A stretch of 64,000 bases of DNA from Serinus canaria (taxonomy: Eukaryota; Chordata; Aves; Passeriformes; Fringillidae). The position numbers were made by a program, and so were the translations under genes. Position 1 is the first letter of the stretch, and the number at the start of each line of letters is the position of its first letter. The notes under the pieces are model-generated. The model was not told where the DNA came from and made no database searches. It saw only the letters and a list, made by a program, of their open reading frames with translations. The stretch lies in contig NC_066338.1 of assembly GCF_022539315.1 (NCBI RefSeq), forward strand, positions 1,488,001 through 1,552,000. Direction: 5' to 3'. This document shows, in pieces, positions 44,301 through 55,100 of this stretch.

Positions 44301-44595
44301 GGATGCCTCCCAGGACCAAGCTGGCACCAGTGCCAACTTGGGCTGGTTTGAGAGTGCCAAGTACCTCCTGCAAACTGACACCTAGAACCAGGGTTGGTGA
44401 GCTTGTTTCCAGGGAAAAGGGGCAGCATTGTTGTTCCAGGGCTTGTGGCTCGGAGCAGCCTTCTGGCTCCTAAAATTCCGCATTGCGCAGGATGCCTCCC
44501 AGGACCAAGCTGGCACCAGTGCCAACTTGGGCTGGTTTGAGAGTGCCAAGTACCTCCTGCAAACTGACACCTAGAACCAGGGTTGGTGAGTCTTG

Positions 44596-44612
44596 TTTCC
44601 AGGAAAACGGGC
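44596..44612 (+). other. CENP-B-box-like 17-mer in a monomer variant
   Basis: TTTCCAGGAAAACGGGC fits the mammalian CENP-B box pattern nTTCGnnnnAnnCGGGn at 8 of its 9 fixed positions; the fourth base of TTCG is C instead of G. It exists only in monomers that have lost one G from the usual CCAGGGAAAACGGG, which sets the spacing right. CENP-B is known as a mammalian centromere protein, so function here is speculative. Confidence 0.4.
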
Positions 44613-47600
44613 AGTTGTTGTGTTCCAGGGCTTGTGGCTCAGAGCAGCCTTCTGGCTCCTAAAATTCCGCATTGCGCAGGATGCCTCCCAGGACCAAGCT
44701 GGCACCAGTGCCAAATTGGGCTTGTTTGAGAGTGCCAAGTACCTCCTGCAAACTGACTCCTAGAACTACGGTTGGTGAGTTTTCCAAACCTGGGAAATGG
44801 GGCAAAGTTTTTGTTCCAGGGCTTGTGGCTCTGAGCAGCCTTCTGGCTCCTAAAATTCCGCGTTGCTCAGGATGCCTCCCAGGACCAAGCTGGCACCAGT
44901 GCCAACTTGGGCTGGTTTGAGAGTGCCATGTACCTCCTGCAAACTGACACCATGAACCAGGGTTGGTGAGTCTTGTTTCCAGGGAAAACGGGCAGCGTTG
45001 CGTTGGTGTTCCAGGGCTTGTGGCTCTGAGCAGCCTTCTGGCTCCTAAAATTCCGCGTTGCTCAGAATGCCTCACAGGACCAAGCTGGCACCAGTGCCAA
45101 CTTGGGCTGGTTTGAGAGTGCCATGTACCTCCTGCAAACTGTTACCATAAACCACGGCTAGTGAGCTTTGTTTCCAGGGAAATGGGCAGCATTGATGATC
45201 CAGGGCCTGTGGCTCATCGCAGCCTTCTGGCTCCTAAAATTCCGCATTGTGCAGGATGCCTGCAAGGACCAAGCTGGCAGCAGTGCCAGCTTGGGTGGTT
45301 TTTGAGTGCCAAGTACCTCTTGCAAACTGACTCCTAGAACCAGGGTTGGTGAGCTTGTTTCCAGGGAAAAGGGGCAGCGTTGTTGTTCCAGGGCTTGTGG
45401 CTCAGAGCAGCCTTCTGGCTCCTAAAATTCCGCATTGTGCAGGATGCCTGCAAGGACCAAGCTGGCAGCAGTGCCAGCTTGGGTGGTTTTTGAGTGCCAA
45501 GTACCTCTTGCAAACTGACTCCTAGAACCACATTTGGTGAGTCTTGTTTCCAGGGAAAAGGGGCAGATTTGTGTTCCAGGGCTTGTGGCTCAGAGCAGCC
45601 TTCTGGCTCCTAAAATTCCGCATTGCGCAGGATGCCTCCCAGGACCAAGCTGGCACCAGTGCCAACTTGGGCTTGTTTGAGAGTGCCAAGTACCTCATGA
45701 AAACTGACACCTAGAACCAGGGATAGTGAGTCTTGTTTCCTGGGAAAAGGGCAGCATTGTAGTTCCAGAGCCTGTGGTTCAGAGCAGCCTTCTAGCTCAA
45801 AAAATTCCGCATTGCGCAGGATGCCTCCCAGAGGCAAGATGGTATCCAGTGTCAACTTGGGCTGGTTTGAGAGTGCCAAGTACCTCCTGCAATCTTACAC
45901 CATGAATCAGGGTTGGTGAGCTTTGTTTGCAGGGAAAAGTTCAGCAGTGTTGATCCAGTGCCGGTGGCTCTGAGAAGCCTTCTGGCTCCTAAAATTCCTC
46001 GTCGTGCAGGATGCCTCCCAGAGGCAAGATGGTATCCAGTGTCAACTTGGGCTGGTTTGAGAGTGCCAAGTACCTCCTGCAATCTTACACCATGAATCAG
46101 GGTTGGTGAGCTTTGTTTGCAGGGAAAAGGGCAGCGTTGGTGTTCCAGGGCCTGTGGCTCAGAGCAGCCTTCTGGCTCCTAAAATTCCGCATTGCGCAGG
46201 ATGCCTCCCAGGACCAAGCTGGCACCAGTGCCAACTTGGGCTGGTTTGAGAGTGCCAAGTACCTCCTGCAAACTGACACCTAGAACCAGGGTTGGTGAGC
46301 TTGTTTCCATGGGAAAGGGGCAAAGATTTTGTTCCAGGGCTTGTGGCTCAGAGCAGCCTTCTGGCTCCTAAAATTCCGCATTGCGCAGGATGCCTCCCAG
46401 GACCAAGCTGGCACCAGTGCCAACTTGGGCTGGTTTGAGAGTGCCAAGTACCTCCTGCAAACTGACACCTAGAACCAGGGTTGGTGAGTCTTGTTTCCAG
46501 GGAAAACGGGCAGCGTGTTGGTGTTCCAGGGCTTGTGGCTCGGAGCAGCCTTCTGGCTCCTAAAATTCCGCATTGCGCAGGATGCCTCCCAGGACCAAGC
46601 TGGCACCAGTGCCAACTTGGGCTGGTTTGAGAGTGCCAAGTACCTCCTGCAAACTGACACCTAGAACCAGGGTTGGTGAGCTTGTTTCCAGGGAAAAGGG
46701 GCAGCATTGGTGTTCCAGGGCCTGTGGCTCAGAGCAGCCTTCTGGCTCCTAAAATTCCGCATTGCGCAGGATGCCTCCCAGGACCAAGCTGGCACCAGTG
46801 CCAACTTGGGCTGGTTTGAGAGTGCCAAGTACCTCCTGCAAACTGACACCTAGAACCAGGGTTGGTGAGTCTTGTTTCCAGGGAAAAGGGCAGCATTGGT
46901 GTTCCAGGGCCTGTGGCTCGGAGCAGCCTTCTGGCTCCAAAAATTCCGCATTGCGCAGGATGCCTCCCAGGACCAAGCTGGCACCAGTGCCAACTTGGGC
47001 TGGTTTGAGAGTGCCAAGTACCTCCTGCAAACTGACACCTAGAACCAGGGTTGGTGAGCTTGTTTCCAGGGAAAAGGGGCAGCATTGTTGTTCCAGGGCC
47101 TGTGGCTCGGAGCAGCCTTCTGGCTCCTAAAATTCCGCATTGCGCAGGATGCCTCCCAGGACCAAGCTGGCACCAGTGCCAACTTGGCTGGTTTGAGAGT
47201 GCCAAGTACCTCCTGCAAACTGACACCTAGAACCAGGGTTGGTGAGCTTGTTTCCAGGGAAAAGGGGCAGAGTTTGTGTTCCAGGGCCTGTGGCTCAGAG
47301 CAGCCTTCTGGCTCCTAAAATTCCGCATTGCGCAGGATGCCTCCCAGGACCAAGCTGGCACCAGTGCCAACTTGGGCTGGTTTGAGAGTGCCAAGTACCT
47401 CCTGCAAACTGACACCTAGAACCAGGGTTGGTGAGCTTGTTTCCAGGGAAAAGGGGCAGTTGTTGTGTTCCAGGGCCTGTGGCTCAGAGCAGCCTTCTGG
47501 CTCCTAAAATTCCGCATTGCGCAGGATGCCTCCCAGGACCAAGCTGGCACCAGTGCCAACTTGGGCTGGTTTGAGAGTGCCAAGTACCTCCTGCAAACTG

Positions 47601-50600
47601 ACTCCTAGAACCAGGGTTGGTGAGTCTTGTTTCCAGGGAAAAGGGCAGCGTTGTTGTGTTCCAGGGCTTGTGGCTCAGAGCAGCCTTCTGGCTCCTAAAA
47701 TTCCGCATTGCGCAGGATGCCTCCCAGGACCAAGCTGGCACCAGTGCCAACTTGGGCTGGTTTGAGAGTGCCAAGTACCTCCTGCAAACTGACTCCTAGA
47801 ACCAGGGTTGGTGAGTTTTTCCAGGGAAAAGGGGCAAGATTTTGTTCCAGGGCCTGTGGCTCAGAGCAGCCTTCTGGCTCCTAAAATTCCGCATTGCGCA
47901 GGATGCCTCCCAGGACCAAGCTGGCACCAGTGCCAACTTGGGCTGGTTTGAGAGTGCCAAGTACCTCCTGCAAACTGACACCATGAACCAGGGTTGGTGA
48001 GTCTTGTTTCCAGGGAAAACGGGCAGCTTGTTGGTGTTCCAGGGCTTGTGGCTCGGAGCAGCCTTCTGGCTCCTAAAATTCCGCATTGCGCAGGATGCCT
48101 CCCAGGACCAAGCTGGCACCAGTGCCAACTTGGGCTGGTTTGAGAGTGCCAAGTACCTCCTGCAATCTGACACCTAGAACCAGGGTTGGTGAGCTTGTTT
48201 CCAGGGAAAAGGGGCAGCATTGTTGTTCCAGGGCTTGTGGCTCGGAGCAGCCTTCTGGCTCCTAAAATTCCGCATTGCGCAGGATGCCTCCCAGGACCAA
48301 GCTGGCACCAGTGCCAACTTGGGCTGGTTTGAGAGTGCCAAGTACCTCCTGCAAACTGACACCTAGAACCAGGGTTGGTGAGCTTGTTTCCAGGGAAAAG
48401 GGGCAGAGTTTTTGTTCCAGGGCTTGTGGCTCAGAGCAGCCTTCTGGCTCCTAAAATTCCGCATTGCGCAGGATGCCTCCCAGGACCAAGCTGGCACCAG
48501 TGCCAACTTGGGCTGGTTTGAGAGTGCCAAGTACCTCCTGCAAACTGACACCTAGAACCAGGGTTGGTGAGTCTTGTTTCCAGGGAAAACGGGCAGTGTT
48601 GGTGTTCCAGGGCCTGTGGCTCAGAGCAGCCTTCTGGCTCCTAAAATTCCGCATTGCGCAGGATGCCTCCCAGGACCAAGCTGGCACCAGTGCCAACTTG
48701 GGCTGGTTTGAGAGTGCCAAGTACCTCCTGCAAACTGACACCTAGAACCAGGGTTGGTGAGCTTGTTTCCAGGGAAAAGGGGCAGATTTGTGTTCCAGGG
48801 CCTGTGGCTCGGAGCAGCCTTCTGGCTCCTAAAATTCCGCATTGCGCAGGATGCCTCCCAGGACCAAGCTGGCACCAGTGCCAACTTGGGCTGGTTTGAG
48901 AGTGCCAAGTACCTCCTGCAAACTGACACCTAGAACCAGGGTTGGTGAGTCTTGTTTCCAGGGAAAAGGGGCAGCGTTTGTGTTCCAGGGCCTGTGGCTC
49001 AGAGCAGCCTTCTGGCTCCTAAAATTCCGCATTGCGCAGGATGCCTCCCAGGACCAAGCTGGCACCAGTGCCAACTTGGGCTGGTTTGAGAGTGCCAAGT
49101 ACCTCCTGCAAACTGACACCTAGAACCAGGGTTGGTGAGCTTGTTTCCAGGGAAAAGGGGCAGCGTTGTTGTTCCAGGGCCTGTGGCTCGGAGCAGCCTT
49201 CTGGCTCCTAAAATTCCGCATTGCGCAGGATGCCTCCCAGGACCAAGCTGGCACCAGTGCCAACTTGGGCTGGTTTGAGAGTGCCAAGTACCTCCTGCAA
49301 ACTGACACCTAGAACCAGGGTTGGTGAGTCTTGTTTCCAGGGAAAAGGGCAGTGTTGTGTTCCAGGGCCTGTGGCTCAGAGCAGCCTTCTGGCTCCTAAA
49401 ATTCCGCATTGCGCAGGATGCCTCCCAGGACCAAGCTGGCACCAGTGCCAACTTGGGCTGGTTTGAGAGTGCCAAGTACCTCCTGCAAACTGACTCCTAG
49501 AACCAGGGTTGGTGAGTCTTGTTTCCAGGGAAAAGGGGCAGCGTTGTTGTTCCAGGGCCTGTGGCTCAGAGCAGCCTTCTGGCTCCTAAAATTCCGCATT
49601 GCGCAGGATGCCTCCCAGGACCAAGCTGGCACCAGTGCCAACTTGGGCTGGTTTGAGAGTGCCAAGTACCTCCTGCAAACTGACACCTAGAACCAGGGTT
49701 GGTGAGTCTTGTTTCCAGGGAAAAGGGGCAGTGTTGGTGTTCCAGGGCCTGTGGCTCAGAGCAGCCTTCTGGCTCCTAAAATTCCGCATTGCGCAGGATG
49801 CCTCCCAGGACCAAGCTGGCACCAGTGCCAACTTGGGCTGGTTTGAGAGTGCCAAGTACCTCCTGCAAACTGACACCATAGAACCAGGGTTGGTGAGTCT
49901 TGTTTCCAGGGAAAAGGGCAGCGTTGTTGTGTTCCAGGGCCTGTGGCTCAGAGCAGCCTTCTGGCTCCTAAAATTCCGCATTGCGCAGGATGCCTCCCAG
50001 GACCAAGCTGGCACCAGTGCCAACTTGGGCTGGTTTGAGAGTGCCAAGTACCTCCTGCAAACTGACTCCTAGAACTAGGGTTGGTGAGCTTGTTCCAACC
50101 TGGGAAAAGGGGCAAAGATTTTGTTCCAGGGCCTGTGGCTCAGAGCAGCCTTCTGGCTCCTAAAATTCCGCATTGCGCAGGATGCCTCCCAGGACCAAGC
50201 TGGCACCAGTGCCAACTTGGCTGGTTTGAGAGTGCCAAGTACCTCCTGCAAACTGACACCATGAACCAGGGTTGGTGAGTCTTGTTTCCAGGGAAAACGG
50301 GCAGCGTTGGTTGTTCCAGGGCTTGTGGCTCGGAGCAGCCTTCTGGCTCCTAAAATTCCGCATTGCTGCAGGATGCCTCCCAGGACCAAGCTGGCACCAG
50401 TGCCAACTTGGGCTGGTTTGAGAGTGCCAAGTACCTCCTGCAATCTGACACCATGAACCAGGGTTAGTGAGTCTTGTTTCCAGGGAAAAGGGCAGCATTG
50501 GTGTTCCAGGGCTTGTGGCTCGGAGCAGCCTTCTGGCTCCTAAAATTCCGCATTGCGCAGGATGCCTCCCAGGACCAAGCTGGCACCAGTGCCAACTTGG

Positions 50601-52087
50601 GCTGGTTTGAGAGTGCCAAGTACCTCCTGCAATCTGACACCTAGAACCAGGGTTGGTGAGTTTGTTTCCAGGGAAAGGGGCAGCATTGTTGTTCCAGGGC
50701 CTGTGGCTCAGAGCAGCCTTCTGGCTCCTAAAATTCCGCATTGCGCAGGATGCCTCCCAGGACCAAGCTGGCACCAGTGCCAACTTGGGCTGGTTTGAGA
50801 GTGCCAAGTACCTCCTGCAAACTGACACCTAGAACCAGGGTTGGTGAGTCTTGTTTCCAGGGAAAAGGGCAGCGTTTGTGTTCCAGGGCTTGTGGCTCAG
50901 AGCAGCCTTCTGGCTCCTAAAATTCCGCATTGCGCAGGATGCCTCCCAGGACCAAGCTGGCACCAGTGCCAACTTGGGCTGGTTTGAGAGTGCCAAGTAC
51001 CTCCTGCAAACTGACACCTAGAACCAGGGTTGGTGAGTCTTGTTTCCAGGGAAAAGGGCAGCTGTTGGTGTTCCAGGGCCTGTGGCTCGGAGCAGCCTTC
51101 TGGCTCCTAAAATTCCGCATTGCGCAGGATGCCTCCCAGGACCAAGCTGGCACCAGTGCCAACTTGGGCTGGTTTGAGAGTGCCAAGTACCTCCTGCAAT
51201 CTGACACCATGAACCAGGGTTAGTGAGCTTGTTTCCAGGGAAAGGGGCAGCATTGGTGTTCCAGGGCCTGTGGCTCAGAGCAGCCTTCTGGCTCCTAAAA
51301 TTCCGCATTGCGCAGGATGCCTCCCAGGACCAAGCTGGCACCAGTGCCAACTTGGGCTGGTTTGAGAGTGCCAAGTACCTCCTGCAAACTGACACCTAGA
51401 ACCAGGGTTGGTGAGTCTTGTTTCCAGGGAAAAGGGCAGCTGTTGGTGTTCCAGGGCCTGTGGCTCAGAGCAGCCTTCTGGCTCCTAAAATTCCGCATTG
51501 CGCAGGATGCCTCCCAGGACCAAGCTGGCACCAGTGCCAACTTGGGCTGGTTTGAGAGTGCCAAGTACCTCCTGCAAACTGACACCTAGAACCAGGGTTG
51601 GTGAGCTTGTTTCCAGGGAAAAGGGGCAGTGTTGGTGTTCCAGGGCCTGTGGCTCAGAGCAGCCTTCTGGCTCCTAAAATTCCGCATTGCGCAGGATGCC
51701 TCCCAGGACCAAGCTGGCACCAGTGCCAACTTGGGCTGGTTTGAGAGTGCCAAGTACCTCCTGCAAACTGACACCTAGAACCAGGGTTGGTGAGCTTGTT
51801 TCCAGGGAAAAGGGGCAGCGTTGTTTGTTCCAGGGCCTGTGGCTCAGAGCAGCCTTCTGGCTCCTAAAATTCCGCATTGCGCAGGATGCCTCCCAGGACC
51901 AAGCTGGCACCAGTGCCAACTTGGGCTGGTTTGAGAGTGCCAAGTACCTCCTGCAAACTGACACCTAGAACCAGGGTTGGTGAGCTTGTTTCCAGGGAAA
52001 AGGGGCAGTGTTGGTGTTCCAGGGCCTGTGGCTCAGAGCAGCCTTCTGGCTCCTAAAATTCCGCATTGCGCAGGATGCCTCCCAGGA

Positions 52088-52113
52088 CCAAGCTGGCACC
52101 AGTGCCAACTTGG
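52088..52113. other. 26-bp dyad symmetry element, representative of nearly every monomer
   Basis: The left arm CCAAGCTGGCAC (52088-52099) and right arm GTGCCAACTTGG (52102-52113) are reverse complements except for one pair (C opposite A at the sixth position), separated by CA. A single strand could form an 11-pair stem with a very short loop, and the duplex could extrude a cruciform. The element is retained across nearly all monomers in both the homogeneous and diverged parts. A further AGTGCCAA word, identical to part of the right arm, lies about 20 bp downstream. Comparable dyads have been proposed to mark centromeric satellites that lack CENP-B boxes. Confidence 0.75.
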
Positions 52114-55100
52114 GCTGGTTTGAGAGTGCCAAGTACCTCCTGCAAACTGACACCAGAACCAGGGTTGGTGAGTCTTGTTTCCAGGAAAAGGGCAGCGTTG
52201 TTGTGTTCCAGGGCTTGTGGCTCAGAGCAGCCTTCTGGCTCCTAAAATTCCGCATTGCGCAGGATGCCTCCCAGGACCAAGCTGGCACCAGTGCCAACTT
52301 GGGCTGGTTTGAGAGTGCCAAGTACCTCCTGCAAACTGACACCTAGAACCAGGGTTGGTGAGCTTGTTTCCAGGGAAAAGGGGCAGAGTTTGTGTTCCAG
52401 GGCCTGTGGCTCAGAGCAGCCTTCTGGCTCCTAAAATTCCGCATTGCGCAGGATGCCTCCCAGGACCAAGCTGGCACCAGTGCCAACTTGGGCTGGTTTG
52501 AGAGTGCCAAGTACCTCCTGCAAACTGACACCTAGAACCAGGGTTGGTGAGTCTTGTTTCCAGGGAAAAGGGCAGCGTTGGTGTTCCAGGGCCTGTGGCT
52601 CGGAGCAGCCTTCTGGCTCCTAAAATTCCGCATTGCGCAGGATGCCTCCCAGGACCAAGCTGGCACCAGTGCCAACTTGGGCTGGTTTGAGAGTGCCAAG
52701 TACCTCCTGCAATCTGACACCTAGAACCAGGGTTGGTGAGCTTGTTTCCAGGGAAAAGGGGCAGCGTTGGTGTTCCAGGGCCTGTGGCTCAGAGCAGCCT
52801 TCTGGCTCCTAAAATTCCGCATTGCGCAGGATGCCTCCCAGGACCAAGCTGGCACCAGTGCCAACTTGGGCTGGTTTGAGAGTGCCAAGTACCTCCTGCA
52901 AACTGACACCTAGAACCAGGGTTGGTGAGCTTGTTTCCAGGGAAAAGGGGCAGCGTTGTTTGTTCCAGGGCCTGTGGCTCAGAGCAGCCTTCTGGCTCCT
53001 AAAATTCCGCATTGCGCAGGATGCCTCCCAGGACCAAGCTGGCACCAGTGCCAACTTGGGCTGGTTTGAGAGTGCCAAGTACCTCCTGCAAACTGACACC
53101 TAGAACCAGGGTTGGTGAGCTTGTTTCCAGGGAAATGGGGCAGAGTTGTTGTTCCAGGGCCTGTGGCTCAGAGCAGCCTTCTGGCTCCTAAAATTCTGCA
53201 TTGCGCAGGATGCCTCCCAGGACCAAGCTGGCACCAGTGCCAACTTGGGCTGGTTTGAGAGTGCCAAGTACCTCCTGCAAACTGACACCTAGAACCAGGG
53301 TTGGTGAGCTTGTTTCCAGGGAAAAGGGGCAGCGTTGGTTGTTCCAGGGCTTGTGGCTCAGAGCAGCCTTCTGGCTCCTAAAATTCCGCATTGCGCAGGA
53401 TGCCTCCCAGGACCAAGCTGGCACCAGTGCCAACTTGGGCTGGTTTGAGAGTGCCAAGTACCTCCTGCAAACTGACACCTAGAACCAGGGTTGGTGAGTC
53501 TTGTTTCCAGGGAAAAGGGCAGTTGTTGTGTTCCAGGGCCTGTGGCTCGGAGCAGCCTTCTGGCTCCTAAAATTCCGCATTGCGCAGGATGCCTCCCAGG
53601 ACCAAGCTGGCACCAGTGCCAACTTGGGCTGGTTTGAGAGTGCCAAGTACCTCCTGCAAACTGACACCTAGAACCAGGGTTGGTGAGCTTGTTTCCAGGG
53701 AAAAGGGGCAGCGTTGGTGTTCCAGGGCTTGTGGCTCAGAGCAGCCTTCTGGCTCCTAAAATTCCGCATTGCGCAGGATGCCTCCCAGGACCAAGCTGGC
53801 ACCAGTGCCAACTTGGGCTGGTTTGAGAGTGCCAAGTACCTCCTGCAAACTGACACCTAGAACCAGGGTTGGTGAGCTTGTTTCCAGGGAAAAGGGGCAG
53901 CGTTGGTTGTTCCAGGGCCTGTGGCTCGGAGCAGCCTTCTGGCTCCTAAAATTCCGCATTGCGCAGGATGCCTCCCAGGACCAAGCTGGCACCAGTGCCA
54001 ACTTGGGCTGGTTTGAGAGTGCCAAGTACCTCCTGCAAACTGACACCTAGAACCAGGGTTGGTGAGTCTTGTTTCCAGGGAAAAGGGGCAGTGTTGTGTT
54101 CCAGGGCCTGTGGCTCAGAGCAGCCTTCTGGCTCCTAAAATTCCGCATTGCGCAGGATGCCTCCCAGGACCAAGCTGGCACCAGTGCCAACTTGGGCTGG
54201 TTTGAGAGTGCCAAGTACCTCCTGCAAACTGACACCTAGAACCAGGGTTGGTGAGCTTGTTTCCAGGGAAAAGGGGCAGCGTTTGTGTTCCAGGGCCTGT
54301 GGCTCAGAGCAGCCTTCTGGCTCCTAAAATTCCGCATTGCGCAGGATGCCTCCCAGGACCAAGCTGGCACCAGTGCCAACTTGGGCTGGTTTGAGAGTGC
54401 CAAGTACCTCCTGCAAACTGACACCTAGAACCAGGGTTGGTGAGTTTGTTTCCAGGGAAAAGGGGCAGCGTTGTTGTTCCAGGGCCTGTGGCTCAGAGCA
54501 GCCTTCTGGCTCCTAAAATTCCGCATTGCGCAGGATGCCTCCCAGGACCAAGCTGGCACCAGTGCCAACTTGGGCTGGTTTGAGAGTGCCAAGTACCTCC
54601 TGCAAACTGACTCCTAGAACCAGGGTTGGTGAGTCTTGTTTCTCCAGGGAAAAGGGCGGTGTTGGTGTTCCAGGGCCTGTGGCTCGGAGCAGCCTTCTGG
54701 CTCAAAATTCCGCATTGCGCAGGATGCCTCCCAGGACCAAGCTGGCACCAGTGCCAACTTGGGATGGTTTGAGAATGCCAAGTACCTCCTTAAATCTGTA
54801 ACCTAGAAGCAGGGTTGGTGAGCTTAGTTTCCAGGGAAAAGGGGCAGCGTTTTTTGTTCCAGGGCCTGTGTCTCGGTGCAGCCTTCTCTCTCCTAAAATT
54901 TTGCATTGCTCAGGATGCCTCCCAGAACCAAGCTGGCAGCAGTGCCAACTTGGGCTTGTTTGAGAGTGCCAAGTGCCTCCTGCAAACTGACATCTAGAAC
55001 CACGTTGGTGCATCTTGTTTCTCCAGGAAAACGGGCGGTGTTGGTGTTCTAGGGCCTGTGGCTCTGAGCAGCCTTCTGGCTCAAAAAATTCCGCATTACG

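Noticed and set aside
52093..52107. NFI (CTF) binding site, TGGC...GCCA, in each monomer
   Set aside because: The spacer is 6 bp (ACCAGT) where the NFI palindrome needs 5. The dyad is better described as a longer inverted repeat.
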